From Thalassospira lucentensis (lineage in GTDB: Bacteria; Pseudomonadota; Alphaproteobacteria; Rhodospirillales; Thalassospiraceae): a stretch of DNA of 64,000 nucleotides. The position numbers were made by a program, and so were the translations under genes. This document shows positions 49,863 through 59,052 of this stretch, one piece after another (within the stretch, counting starts at the first letter, position 1; each line of letters begins with the position of its first letter). Below the pieces are notes generated by a model that had not been told where the DNA came from, ran no database searches, and worked only from the letters and a program-made list of their open reading frames with translations. The stretch lies in assembly GCF_011806425.1 (NCBI RefSeq), contig NZ_JAATOV010000001.1, positions 434,001 to 498,000 on the forward strand, in the 5' to 3' direction.

Positions 49863-51137
49863 TTAATACATCGGTTTTTCACAGTTGCCGCAGACCCACG
49901 GATAGGTCCAATCGGCGGTCAGTTTTGCGCTTTCTGGCAGGAAGTCGGACCATGCATCGCCAACAACCGTTCCATCGGTTTCCCAAACAACGTCAAACTG
50001 GCCATCGTCCTGAACTTCACCGATCAGAACCGGTTTGGACAGGTGGTGGTTGGTGTTCATCACTGCCGTACCACCGGTCAAGTTTGCAACTTCCTGGCCG
50101 TACATGGCCTGACGCACGGCATCAACATCGGTGGTGCCAGCCTGCTCAACAGCCTGTTTCCACATGTTAAAGCCGATATAGGTTGCTTCCATCGGATCGT
50201 TGGTGACACGGGCGTCATCACCGATAAAGGCATGCCATTTGTCGATGAAGGCCGTGTTGGCATCTGCTTCAACAGACTGGAAATAGTTCCACGCTGCCAA
50301 GTGACCAACGAGCGGCGCGGTATCAATACCGGCAAGCTCTTCTTCCCCGACCGAGAACGCAACAACCGGAATGTCTTCGGCTTTGATGCCCTGGTTGGCG
50401 AGTTCTTTGTAGAACGGTACGTTGGCATCACCGTTAATGGTCGAAACCACAGCGGTTTTCTTACCAGCGGATGCGAATGCTTTTACATCTGCAACAATCG
50501 ACTGCCAGTCGGAATGACCAAACGGGGTGTAATTTTCCATGATGTCGGCATCTGCAATCCCCTTATCATTCAAGTAGGAACGCAGGATTTTATTGGTGGT
50601 ACGCGGGTAAACGTAATCAGTCCCCAGCAGAACAATGCGTTCTGCCCCACCGCCATCTTCGCTCATCAGGTAATCAACGGCCGGAATGGCCTGCTGGTTC
50701 GGCGCGGCACCGGTGTAAAACACATTGCGCGAGCTTTCTTCGCCCTCGTACTGAACCGGATAGAACAGCATGCTGTTAAGTTCTTCGAAGACCGGCAGAA
50801 CCGACTTACGCGACACCGAGGTCCAGCACCCAAAAACAACATCGACCTGATCTTTTTCGATCAGTTCACGGGCTTTTTCCGCAAAAAGCGGCCAATCGGA
50901 TGCCGGGTCAACGACCACGGCCTCAACCTGCTTGCCCAGCAAACCACCGTTTTTGTTCAGGTCATCCACCAGCATCAGGACGGTGTCCTTCAACGTGGTT
51001 TCAGAAATCGCCATCGTCCCCGAAAGAGAATGCAGCACACCAACCTTGATGGTATCTGCTGCTTGTGCGGCTGACATGGTCATAACAGACAATGCCATGG
51101 CCCCAGCGCCCATGAGCGCTTGAAGCTTCTTATTCAT
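49863..51137 (-). CDS. urtA: Urea ABC transporter substrate-binding protein UrtA
   Basis: A 424-residue periplasmic binding protein of the branched-chain amino acid/amide family. A signal peptide ends at AAQAAD (about residue 27); VGVLHSLSGTMAISE starts the mature fold, and the C-terminus DWTYPWVCGNCEKPMY has a Cys pair usual for UrtA. GGAGG precedes ATG 51137. First gene of the urt-ure operon, downstream of a sigma-54 promoter; a 129-bp gap with a GATCG/CGATC hairpin separates it from urtB and may cap its higher transcript level. Confidence 0.96.
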   Translation of the reverse strand: MNKKLQALMGAGAMALSVMTMSAAQAADTIKVGVLHSLSGTMAISETTLKDTVLMLVDDLNKNGGLLGKQVEAVVVDPASDWPLFAEKARELIEKDQVDVVFGCWTSVSRKSVLPVFEELNSMLFYPVQYEGEESSRNVFYTGAAPNQQAIPAVDYLMSEDGGGAERIVLLGTDYVYPRTTNKILRSYLNDKGIADADIMENYTPFGHSDWQSIVADVKAFASAGKKTAVVSTINGDANVPFYKELANQGIKAEDIPVVAFSVGEEELAGIDTAPLVGHLAAWNYFQSVEADANTAFIDKWHAFIGDDARVTNDPMEATYIGFNMWKQAVEQAGTTDVDAVRQAMYGQEVANLTGGTAVMNTNHHLSKPVLIGEVQDDGQFDVVWETDGTVVGDAWSDFLPESAKLTADWTYPWVCGNCEKPMY

Positions 51138-51179
51138 TTTATAGCCTCCACTGCGAGTTTATTGCACCGCAGGGCTACT

Positions 51180-51196
51180 AGCTAAAACCGTGCCAG
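51180..51196 (-). promoter_or_regulatory. Sigma-54 promoter of the urt-ure operon
   Basis: On the minus strand the sequence reads CTGGCACG-GTTT-TAGCT, against the RpoN consensus YTGGCACGRNNNTTGCW, with the invariant GG and GC at correct spacing. Predicted start of transcription lies about 30 nt before ATG 51137. This points to NtrC/nitrogen control. A GATTAAA-N12-TTTAATC dyad (51322-51347) upstream may be an activator or accessory site. Confidence 0.75.
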
Positions 51197-51360
51197 AATC
51201 TTTGGCGCATGGAATAAAATCAAGAATCGTGGGATTTCCACGCAATAACCCACCATTTTACAAACGCATTTCGGGAAATATTTGCACAGACACCACCTGT
51301 GATGATTATTTTTAAATCATAGATTAAAATTTGACCATTATTTAATCAGATTGACGTGAC

Positions 51361-51480
51361 CCTATCTCACCCCTATCTCAAGGGCGGAAGTTTCGCCTTC
51401 ACTGCGGTTATTGCACCACAATCCCGTCTTGCAAGGACGGCTTCCCGCCCCGCCGGTTCGCCCGCGGGGCGTTATTTTAT
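51361..51480. other. Structured intergenic element with three hairpins and a direct repeat
   Basis: Between urtA and the LysR gene. Contains a 9-bp direct repeat CCTATCTCA (51361-51369, 51372-51380), then dyads GGCG/CGCC (51383-51397), CCGTC/GACGG (51424-51440) and CGCCCCGC/GCGGGGCG (51446-51471), the last followed by TTATTTTAT on the plus strand. It may be a small RNA gene, a mobile-element remnant, or the end of the LysR transcript; no coding sequence seen. Confidence 0.4.
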
Positions 51481-51511
51481 CCAACCACGAGGGTGCATCG
51501 AATGGCTGGTA

Positions 51512-52465
51512 TCATTCCGCCGCAATCGTCGCCCCCAATGCCGCAACATCACCGGTAACAGATCGGATCTGTTCGCGCAGCCAAACCATCGCAACATCCC
51601 GGTCGGTCCAAACAGCCCAGTTCATCGTGGTTGCCGGAAAGGCAAGATCAACCGGCATCGTGGCTGTGGTCAAACCAAACAATGGCGCGTATTGAACCGC
51701 AATCCTGCGCGGTACATTTGCAATGATCGGTGCGGTTCGGGCCGCGGCCAACAGCGGCATAAAATCAGGCGCAGCCAGAACCACATTAAGCGCAATGCCC
51801 ATGCCCTGCATCGCCGCCCCTACACAGCCCGCCACATTTTCCGTCTGCGACAATACCGCGTGACGGGCCGCAAGGAATTCCGCGCGCGACAAGGTATCGC
51901 CCAAACCACACAGGCGCGCGTTAAAACAACAAGCAACTTCAGATTCAAAAAGAACTTCACCGCGATGGCGCGATGGAATTTCCGCCCGACAGCCAACCGC
52001 AAGATCGATCTCGCCGCTGTCCATCATATGATCAACCGTATCATAGGTGATCGCCCGGCTAAGCAACTTGATCCCCGGCGCTACCGCTTGCAATCGATTG
52101 ACCAAGGCCGGCAGCAAAACCATTTCCATTTCGCCCGTCACCCCAATCCGAAACACACGGTCGGCTTTGGCCGGATCAAAACTGTCTGACGATTGCAATG
52201 CACTTTGCGCCTGCGACAAAGCCGTGCGTACCGGCCCGGCCAGCGCACGCGCCTTTGCAGTTGGTTGCATTTTCTGCCCCACACGGACAAACAAATCATC
52301 CTGAAGCAGCATGCGCAGGGTCGATAAATTATGACTCATGGCCGATTGTCCAATGCGCAGTTTCTCAGCCGATTTTGTCACGCTGAGTTCTTGCATCATT
52401 GCGTCAAACGCAATCATGAGATTGAGGTCAAAAGACCGTAAATTGAAATGATCAATATTATCCAT
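51512..52465 (-). CDS. LysR-family transcriptional regulator
   Basis: A 317-residue LysR regulator of the NodD-like subgroup: LRSFDLNLMIAFDAMMQELSVTKSAEKLRIGQSAMSHNLSTLR is the winged helix; an effector domain follows. ATG 52465 (or 52474) is chosen; the longer open frame runs across the divergent gene. It is 100 bp from, and divergent to, the Tat-exported metallo-beta-lactamase-fold gene, the probable target. Confidence 0.86.
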   Translation of the reverse strand: MDNIDHFNLRSFDLNLMIAFDAMMQELSVTKSAEKLRIGQSAMSHNLSTLRMLLQDDLFVRVGQKMQPTAKARALAGPVRTALSQAQSALQSSDSFDPAKADRVFRIGVTGEMEMVLLPALVNRLQAVAPGIKLLSRAITYDTVDHMMDSGEIDLAVGCRAEIPSRHRGEVLFESEVACCFNARLCGLGDTLSRAEFLAARHAVLSQTENVAGCVGAAMQGMGIALNVVLAAPDFMPLLAAARTAPIIANVPRRIAVQYAPLFGLTTATMPVDLAFPATTMNWAVWTDRDVAMVWLREQIRSVTGDVAALGATIAAE

Positions 52466-52565
52466 GAGCCGCATCGATTTGATTACTAACCAGTCGAGAT
52501 ATACCTTTTCCCCATCACAAAACAAGCCCTGGCTTGCACACCAGAAGATGATGAGGGAACCCAAA

Positions 52566-53552
52566 ATGATATCTCGCCGCGACATGCTTAAAGGCACTCT
52601 TGCCGCCGCCGCAACGGTTGGGGCGGCTGGCAGCACCATGTTCGTTCCGCTGAATGCACAAGCAAAAGCCCCCAAAGTCGGCACACAGGCGCCGGGCTAT
52701 TACCGCTTGATGGTTGGTGACGTCGAAGTCACCGCTCTTTCAGATGGCACCGGGCATTTCCCGCTATCGGATCTGTATCTGAACACAACGCCAGAACATG
52801 CGCGCCTTGCCCTGGCCAACGCATTTCAGAGCACGCCGACGTATCTGTCGGTAAACGCCTATCTTTTGAATTTCGGAGATCGGCTTGTGTTGCTTGACGC
52901 AGGCACCAGCGATTTGTTGGGACCAACGCTTGGAAAGCTTCCGGCCAATATTATTGCCTCGGGCTATCACCCTGATCAGGTTGACGATGTGGTCATCAGC
53001 CACATTCACGCCGACCATACCGGCGGGTTGACGCTGGGTGGCAAGAAAGTCTTTAAAAACGCCGTTGTTCACGTGCCCGAAGTCGATGCGGCATTTTGGC
53101 TAAGCGCGGAAAATAAGGCCGCGGCCCCTGACGACGCAAAACATGCCTTCGATCAGGCGGTTGCCGCCCTTACCCCCTATATCAACAGCAACACCCTTAA
53201 AAAATACGCCGCCGACCAACCGGCCATTCCGGGCAAAATCAACACCACTTTCCGCCCGGGACATACGCCCGGTCACAGCGCGCTTTGGATCGAAAGCAAG
53301 GGCGAAAAATTCGTCTATTGGGGCGACATTACCCATGGCGACGTGGTCCAGTTTGACGAACCGGGCGTGGCCATTGCCTTTGACAACGATACAGACATGG
53401 CAATCAAATCACGCGAAGCCGCCTTTGCCGAGGCCGTCGCCGAGAAATATCTGGTGGCCGGATGCCACATCGCCTTTCCGGGCATCGGTCATGTCCGCGA
53501 AGATGACACCATGTATGACTGGGTTCCGATGAACTACCGCGCTGACATCTGA
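52566..53552 (+). CDS. Tat-exported metallo-beta-lactamase-fold hydrolase
   Basis: A 328-residue protein with an N-terminal twin-arginine signal (ISRRDMLKGTLAAAATVGAAG) and the MBL-fold zinc motif HIHADHTGG, plus later GHTPGH and a third metal histidine near GCHIAFPG. The group includes N-acyl-homoserine lactonase-like and other periplasmic hydrolases; the substrate is not known. ATG 52566 is chosen since it begins the Tat signal and has GAGGGA upstream. A terminator follows. Confidence 0.85.
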   Translation: MISRRDMLKGTLAAAATVGAAGSTMFVPLNAQAKAPKVGTQAPGYYRLMVGDVEVTALSDGTGHFPLSDLYLNTTPEHARLALANAFQSTPTYLSVNAYLLNFGDRLVLLDAGTSDLLGPTLGKLPANIIASGYHPDQVDDVVISHIHADHTGGLTLGGKKVFKNAVVHVPEVDAAFWLSAENKAAAPDDAKHAFDQAVAALTPYINSNTLKKYAADQPAIPGKINTTFRPGHTPGHSALWIESKGEKFVYWGDITHGDVVQFDEPGVAIAFDNDTDMAIKSREAAFAEAVAEKYLVAGCHIAFPGIGHVREDDTMYDWVPMNYRADI

Positions 53553-53604
53553 TACCCTGTTCCCAACGGGCATTATCGCCCAAGTCGTCAAAGCAAAAGT
53601 AAAA

Positions 53605-53652
53605 AAGAAAGGCGGCTGCACCATCACGGCAGCCGCCCTTTTTTACTTTTCA
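53605..53652. terminator. Bidirectional terminator between the MBL-fold gene and puuD
   Basis: GGCGGCTGC (53611-53619) pairs with GCAGCCGCC (53629-53637); CTTTTTTACTTTT follows on the plus strand and TTTCTTTTTTAC on the minus strand. Confidence 0.88.
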
Positions 53653-53682
53653 AGCAATCGCCAAAGGATCTTTATTCTGGCT

Positions 53683-54879
53683 TTATTCTGGCATCCCCGC
53701 CCGGATCCAATGGCCGAGTTTGACGCGTTCTTCGTCGGTCATTTCAGTCAGGTTCCCTAGCGGCATGGCCCGGCCAATCACCGCTTGGGCCAGAATGCGC
53801 TGCGCGTTGGCTTCAATCTGGGCCAGATTATCAAACATCACACCGGCCGGGGCTTCGTCGAAGCCCTCATCGCGCGGGTTCTGTGAATGACAGGCAGTGC
53901 AACGGGTTTGCACAATCGCCAACGCATGGTCCGCACTAATGATGTCTTCCCCGTCAAGCTTGGCCGCGTCGGGATCATAGGATGCAAACATCGCCAATAC
54001 CGCCATGCCAACACCAGCGGCGGGCAGCTGCCACGCGATGGCCTTACCGGTTCCACCGGCATTGCGTGTGTTAAAGAAATGACGCACCAGCCCACCGATG
54101 ATCAGGATCAAGCCGACAATCAGCCACGACTGATCGTGGGAAAACAGCATCGAATAATGGTTGCTGATCATCATCAACAACACCGGCAGGGTCAGATAGT
54201 TATTGTGCGTTGAACGTTGTTTGGCCTGAAGCCCCAATGCCGGGTCGGGGGTTTTCCCCTCCATCAGGCTGGCGACGACTTTTTTCTGATTGGGGATAAT
54301 AATCCGAAACACATTGGCAGCCATGATCGTACCAATCATCGCCCCGACATGAATAAACGCACCGCGCCCGCTAAACACATGGGTAAACATATAGGCCGCC
54401 GCCATGATCAGGACAAACAGCGCAACCGCAAGCTTGCCGGTACTTTTACCAATCGGGCTTTTGCAAATGATGTCGTAAATCACCCACCCGGCGAACAGGC
54501 TGCCAAGCCCAATCAGGATGGCATCCATTTTGGTCAGCGCCAGAACCGTGGGGTCGATCAAATAGCTTTCGGCACTCCAGTAATACATGGTTACCAAAAG
54601 CGCAAAACCGGTCAGCCACGTGAAATAGGCTTCGTATTTGAACCAGTGCAGCTCAGGCGGCATAGAGGCCGGGGCAACCATCCATTTATTGACGTGATAG
54701 AACCCGCCACCATGCACCATCCATGCTTCGCCATAGACACCCTCATCCATGCCCGGGCGTTTACGCAGGCTTAAATCCAGCCAAACGAAATAGAACGATG
54801 ACCCGATCCAGGCGATGCCCGTAATCAAATGCGCCCAGCGCAGGATCAAATTGATCCAGTCCTGAAACAGAATATCCAC
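53683..54879 (-). CDS. puuD: Urate hydroxylase PuuD with C-terminal cytochrome c domain
   Basis: A 398-residue inner-membrane enzyme that oxidises urate to 5-hydroxyisourate, passing electrons to its own cytochrome c domain. About eight membrane helices start with INLILRWAHLITGIAWIGSSFYF; HVNKWMVAPASMPPELHWFK is a family signature; the heme motif is CTACH at about residues 327-331, followed by an axial methionine candidate in GRAMPLGN. The start is most likely GTG 54879, which fits the family N-terminus; TTG 54906 is an alternative. Divergent from a LysR gene. Its product leads through allantoin to urea, the substrate of the nearby urease. Confidence 0.9.
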   Translation of the reverse strand: MDILFQDWINLILRWAHLITGIAWIGSSFYFVWLDLSLRKRPGMDEGVYGEAWMVHGGGFYHVNKWMVAPASMPPELHWFKYEAYFTWLTGFALLVTMYYWSAESYLIDPTVLALTKMDAILIGLGSLFAGWVIYDIICKSPIGKSTGKLAVALFVLIMAAAYMFTHVFSGRGAFIHVGAMIGTIMAANVFRIIIPNQKKVVASLMEGKTPDPALGLQAKQRSTHNNYLTLPVLLMMISNHYSMLFSHDQSWLIVGLILIIGGLVRHFFNTRNAGGTGKAIAWQLPAAGVGMAVLAMFASYDPDAAKLDGEDIISADHALAIVQTRCTACHSQNPRDEGFDEAPAGVMFDNLAQIEANAQRILAQAVIGRAMPLGNLTEMTDEERVKLGHWIRAGMPE

Positions 54880-55175
54880 AGCGTTAGAAACCTCCGTCTC
54901 GCCCAAGGTGTTTAAGGATCACGCACCCTTGGACGGCCCCTCTCTGGTGAATGAAATGGTCCGCGTTTGTCCCCACGCCGATCCAGAATCATTCCAATCA
55001 ATCTTGGTCGATTCCTACCATAGCCGCAATTACACCTCTATTATTAAGGGGCCGGGCATAATCGAAATGACTTTCAAGTTAATCTTTAAAATGGCACAGT
55101 ACAGATCGAAAACAACGCGCCATTACACCCAATAAGCCGCCAAAATAAACTGCCAAATCAGGAGCATCCCGCACC
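54880..55175. other. Divergent puuD/LysR intergenic region
   Basis: About 295 bp, which should contain promoters of puuD and the LysR gene. No convincing sigma-54 site was found: a TGGCAC on the plus strand lacks the -12 GC. An open frame at 54908-55135 lacks a ribosome site and known similarity and was not called. Confidence 0.4.
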
Positions 55176-56096
55176 ATGTCCGACTTTGAGGACATCCAGA
55201 TTTTTGTCCGTGTTGCCGAACTTGGCAACCTTTCTGCGGCCGGACGCGAATTGCGTCATTCGGCGGCTGTGGTTTCCAACCGGATTGCGCGACTTGAAGA
55301 ACGCCTTGGCGTTCGGTTGCTCAACCGCACGACACGGCGGGTTAATCTGACGACCGAAGGCGACGTATATTACCGCCATTGCCTGCGCATTTTATCGGAA
55401 ATGCAAGAAGCCGAAAATGCCATCGCTAATCAGAAAAACACCACCCGCGGCCCGGTGACGCTGACCTGCCCGGTGGCCTTTGGCAATAAATATGTCGTGC
55501 CGATCATTCCAAAATTTGTCGAACAAAACCCGGATGTTCAGGTCCGCCTGCATTTGTCGGATCGGCTTTTGGACCTGTTGCAAGACAAGGTCGATCTGGC
55601 CATCCGCATTGCCGAGCTCAAAGAAAGCTCGTTAATTGTCCGAAAATTGGCCGCCAACAAACGCATGCTGGTCGCAAGCCCCGACTATCTTGCCAAAAAT
55701 GGCACCCCAAAAGTCCCGGCAGACCTTTTAAATCATAATTGCCTGCTGCTGCGCTTTCCAGGGTCACAGCAATATCAATGGACCTTGCAGGGTGCGGGCG
55801 ATGACGCCCCAGTAACCTTGGCCGTTGCCGGTTCCATGGATTCAGATAACAGCGAAGTCCTGACCCGCTGGTGCCTTGACGGGCATGGCATTTCCTTGAA
55901 ATCGGATTGGGAAGTTGGCGAGTACCTTCGCGATGGACGCCTTGAGCGCGTTTTGCCCGATTATCAACCGCCCTCGCATGCGGTCTATACGCTTTATCCC
56001 GAAAACCGCTATCTGCCGACCCGGGTGCGGGCCTTTGTCGATTTTCTGGTATCGGAATTCGGCGGCACACCGCCTTGGGAACGCGACAAAGATTAG
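55176..56096 (+). CDS. LysR-family transcriptional regulator
   Basis: A 306-residue LysR regulator: winged helix LSAAGRELRHSAAVVSNRIARLEERLGVRLLNRTTRR, then an effector domain of the same large subgroup as the protein at 33669-34544. An ATCAGGAGC ribosome site precedes ATG 55176. Divergent from puuD, so it may control urate oxidation; effector unknown. A good terminator follows. Confidence 0.9.
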   Translation: MSDFEDIQIFVRVAELGNLSAAGRELRHSAAVVSNRIARLEERLGVRLLNRTTRRVNLTTEGDVYYRHCLRILSEMQEAENAIANQKNTTRGPVTLTCPVAFGNKYVVPIIPKFVEQNPDVQVRLHLSDRLLDLLQDKVDLAIRIAELKESSLIVRKLAANKRMLVASPDYLAKNGTPKVPADLLNHNCLLLRFPGSQQYQWTLQGAGDDAPVTLAVAGSMDSDNSEVLTRWCLDGHGISLKSDWEVGEYLRDGRLERVLPDYQPPSHAVYTLYPENRYLPTRVRAFVDFLVSEFGGTPPWERDKD

Positions 56097-56119
56097 TCCT
56101 ATACGACGACTGCCATTAA

Positions 56120-56152
56120 AAAATGCCCCGGCACACTGCCGGGGCATTTTCA
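56120..56152. terminator. Terminator after the LysR gene
   Basis: AAAATGCCCCGGCA (ending 56133), CAC loop, TGCCGGGGCATTTT (56137-56150). T-runs on both strands; lies between convergent genes. Confidence 0.9.
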
Positions 56153-56177
56153 TTTCACGTTACAATATCGGACGCGA

Positions 56178-57215
56178 TCAGCGTTTGGCTTCGTTCAGAT
56201 AGCCGCCCAAAACCGCCGCCACATTATGCCCGATCACATCATGGGCATAACCGCCTTCCATCACGAAGACGGTTTTAAGGCCCAACCGACCGATCATTTG
56301 ACCAATGCGGTTAAAATCATCGGTCTGGAGTTTGAAATCGCAAATCGGTTCGGCTTCGTGGGCATCAACGCCCAGCGCAATCACCAGCGCATCTGCCTTC
56401 CACATCAACAGCTTTTGCATGGCCTGGGCATATCCCTGCCCCCAGGCACCAAAATCACTGCCGCCGGGAAGCGGGATGTTAAGGTTCGCACCCTGCCCGT
56501 CATTGCGCCCGGTTTCATTGGCATAACCGGTAAAGAACGGGAATTGATGGGTCGGGTCGGCATGGATCGAAATGGTCAGAACGTCGCCGCGCTCATAGAA
56601 AATATCCTGCGCGCCATTGCCATGATGGTAATCGATATCAAGGATCGCGACCTTTTTCGCACCTTTGGAAATCATCCGCTGGGCCGCGATGGCGCAATTG
56701 TTCAAAAAGCAATAACCGCCATATCGATTGGCATGGGCATGGTGCCCCGGTGGCCGGGTCAAGGCAAAGGATGCTTCGCCGTCTTGCCACGTGGCGTCCG
56801 CCGCCGATGTCACGGTTTGCGCGCCCCAATAGGCGGCTTTCCATGTGCCTTGGGTAATCGGGGTGTCCGATGAAATGGCAAACTGACCAAGGCGCGCGCT
56901 GATATGTTCGGGCTTACCGCCGGAAAATCCTGCACTGGGCCAGACATAGGGAAATGCATCCCCTTCATTGCCAGCCTTCACCCACGCATCCCACGCATTT
57001 TCGATGAAATCAAGGTAATCGGCGTCATGGATGGCACGGATCGGTTCCATGCCGTGATCGGCCGGATCAACCAATTGCGCCTGAACCGCCGTGGCAACTG
57101 CGTCGCGAATGATCGGAATGCGCCGGGCATTCTCAAAACAGGGCACCATGCGTCCGTGGTGCATTTCGCCAGCACCATCATGGGCGTCGTGGCGGGCATT
57201 AAAGAAAACACGCAC
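56178..57215 (-). CDS. Histone-deacetylase family protein, acetylpolyamine amidohydrolase type
   Basis: A 345-residue zinc deacetylase of the class II-like bacterial group. Metal and catalytic motifs: LTRPPGHHAH, DIDYHHGNGAQDIFY, ALGVDAHE, and EGGYAHD near the C-terminus. The N-terminus MRVFFNARHDAHDGAGEMHHGR resembles acetylpolyamine amidohydrolases, so acetylated polyamines are the likely substrate. Start GTG 57215 with AGGAGA upstream. Confidence 0.88.
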   Translation of the reverse strand: MRVFFNARHDAHDGAGEMHHGRMVPCFENARRIPIIRDAVATAVQAQLVDPADHGMEPIRAIHDADYLDFIENAWDAWVKAGNEGDAFPYVWPSAGFSGGKPEHISARLGQFAISSDTPITQGTWKAAYWGAQTVTSAADATWQDGEASFALTRPPGHHAHANRYGGYCFLNNCAIAAQRMISKGAKKVAILDIDYHHGNGAQDIFYERGDVLTISIHADPTHQFPFFTGYANETGRNDGQGANLNIPLPGGSDFGAWGQGYAQAMQKLLMWKADALVIALGVDAHEAEPICDFKLQTDDFNRIGQMIGRLGLKTVFVMEGGYAHDVIGHNVAAVLGGYLNEAKR

Positions 57216-57326
57216 GGCACAGTTCTCCTGTGAGGGTCAGAAAGCAGGATACGGGTACAGACAAAAGGCAAACGCCAAACATCCCCCGCACCCTGCACAT
57301 CTTTTTAAGACGCCAGTAAAAAACGG

Positions 57327-58496
57327 CTATTTCTTGGCAGTAAACAGCAGTTTTTCGATGGTATCAAGGAAACCACCCAGTTTGTTGCGCAGATTTTCTG
57401 ATTGCTCAGCAAGGCGGCTGGCCATCTCGCTGGTGGTATCTGCGGCATCGCCGGTACGACTGGTCATGTCAGACACAACGCTGATGTTATCGGTAACTTC
57501 CTGTGCCCCGTTTGAGGCTTGCTCAACATTACGGGTGATATTGGACGACAGGCTTTCTTGCTTTTGGACATTGCCCGAAATCATGTCCGAACGTGCTGCC
57601 AAGTCATCAATCACACTGGCAATTTCACGGATCGATCCGACCGATTGTTCAATCGCGGTCTGAATGTCCTGAACTTTTTCTTCGATGCTTTCGGTCGCCT
57701 TACTGGTCTGATTGGCAAGGCCTTTGACCTCGTTGGCAACAACGGCAAAGCCCTTGCCCGCTTCGCCCGCACGCGCGGCCTCAATCGTGGCGTTCAGGGC
57801 CAGAAGGTTGGTCTGCGCCGCAATGTCACGGATAAAGCTGACAACTTCAACAATCTCGCCCGCAGCGGTTTCAAGTTGGCCGATGCGGCCATCGGTTTCT
57901 TGCGCCAACCCGTTTGCACGGTGGGCAATATCAACAGACTCACGCGCCTGCTCCGAGACTTCGCGAATTGATTGGTTCAGTTCTTCGGATGCTTGCGACA
58001 CCTCGCTGACATTGCTTGAGGTCTCACGCGCAGCAGCAGCAACATTGGTCGAACGTGTGCTGGTTTCACGCGCAATCGAATTGGCTTCGCCTGATGCGTC
58101 TGAAAGGGCGTTCGCCGCACTGGCGATGTCATCAACAACGTCAAGCGACCCGCTTTTGAAATCGTCCAAAATCGCGCCAAAGCCCGAAAGCTTTTGCTCA
58201 ATCGATGCGGTTGCCGCATTGATGCGTTTGGCCGATGAAAGATACTCGCCCACCAAACCGGTTTCGACGATACGACGGTAATAACGGTTTTCTGAAACCG
58301 CCCCCATCGATGCTGCACTTTCGCGCAAGAACGCATCATTGCGGTCAATCAAACGGTTGATCGCGATAAACAGCTCACGCATGTCCGCATGACTGTCAAC
58401 ATTGGTGATGCGGGCCTCATAGTCGCCTTCGGCTGCGGCCAAAACCACATCCAAAGCCTTTTTGATACCTGATTTGGAACCACCAAATAGTGCCAT
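57327..58496 (-). CDS. Soluble methyl-accepting chemotaxis protein
   Basis: A 389-residue receptor with no membrane segment. The signalling tip is present ([20 protein letters not shown] then [12 protein letters not shown]), inside a long antiparallel coiled coil with the usual length of the medium (about 36-heptad) class judged by eye. The N-terminal ~110 residues ([20 protein letters not shown]...) resemble a short HAMP-like or helical input module. It lies 22 bp after a single-domain PAS protein gene on the same strand, which probably supplies the sensory input. Confidence 0.9.
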   Translation of the reverse strand: MALFGGSKSGIKKALDVVLAAAEGDYEARITNVDSHADMRELFIAINRLIDRNDAFLRESAASMGAVSENRYYRRIVETGLVGEYLSSAKRINAATASIEQKLSGFGAILDDFKSGSLDVVDDIASAANALSDASGEANSIARETSTRSTNVAAAARETSSNVSEVSQASEELNQSIREVSEQARESVDIAHRANGLAQETDGRIGQLETAAGEIVEVVSFIRDIAAQTNLLALNATIEAARAGEAGKGFAVVANEVKGLANQTSKATESIEEKVQDIQTAIEQSVGSIREIASVIDDLAARSDMISGNVQKQESLSSNITRNVEQASNGAQEVTDNISVVSDMTSRTGDAADTTSEMASRLAEQSENLRNKLGGFLDTIEKLLFTAKK

Positions 58497-58518
58497 TGTA
58501 AAACCTCGACCTTATCGC

Positions 58519-59052
58519 CTAAAGACTTTGAATGAATTTATCGTATGCCATACCGGCATCGGACAATTTTTGGGCAAGAACCTTGGACGCCGCGTTCATC
58601 CCATCCTTGCGGTTGGATGTACTGTCCTCAATCTTGCGAAGCTCCGCATAGAGAGGAATGATCTTTTCTTTGAGAATTTTGGGATCTGCCACACGACGGT
58701 TGGAATGATATCCAATCACCTTATGATTCTCGTCAAATGTCGGGGTGATATGGGCATAGACCCAATAATGATCCCCGTTTTTGCCCATATTGACGACATA
58801 GGCGAAAATCTCTTTCCCTGCCGCGATTTCATCCCACATCATTTTGAAAATGCAGCGCGGCATATCGGGATGGCGGATCAACGAATGGGGCTGACCAAGG
58901 ACTTCGTCTTCGGAATAATCTGCTAAATCAAGAAACAAGTCATTTGCATATGTAATCCGACCCTTAAGATCGGTTTTACTGACGATCAGTTGTTCTGGTT
59001 TGAAATGGCGTTCCTTGCCCGAAGGCCGGATGCCTAAACGCGTGTCGCTCAC
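58519..59052 (-). CDS. Aer-like PAS domain protein
   Basis: A 177-residue protein with one PAS domain (about residues 20-125) of the Aer type: GRITYANDLFLDLADYSEDEVLGQPHSLIRHPDMP then NGDHYWVYAHITPTFD. In Aer this domain binds FAD and senses redox or oxygen. The remaining C-terminal region is helical. No membrane segment or signalling domain is present; that is supplied by the next gene. Start is GTG 59052 with a GGGG site upstream. Confidence 0.87.
   Translation of the reverse strand: MSDTRLGIRPSGKERHFKPEQLIVSKTDLKGRITYANDLFLDLADYSEDEVLGQPHSLIRHPDMPRCIFKMMWDEIAAGKEIFAYVVNMGKNGDHYWVYAHITPTFDENHKVIGYHSNRRVADPKILKEKIIPLYAELRKIEDSTSNRKDGMNAASKVLAQKLSDAGMAYDKFIQSL

Noticed and set aside
55092..55110. 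Possible sigma-54 promoter for the LysR gene next to puuD (TGGCAC)
   Set aside because: The required GC at the -12 position is missing at the proper distance.
54908..55135. 75-codon plus-strand frame in the puuD/LysR intergenic region
   Set aside because: No ribosome site, no recognisable family, fills a region that must hold two promoters.
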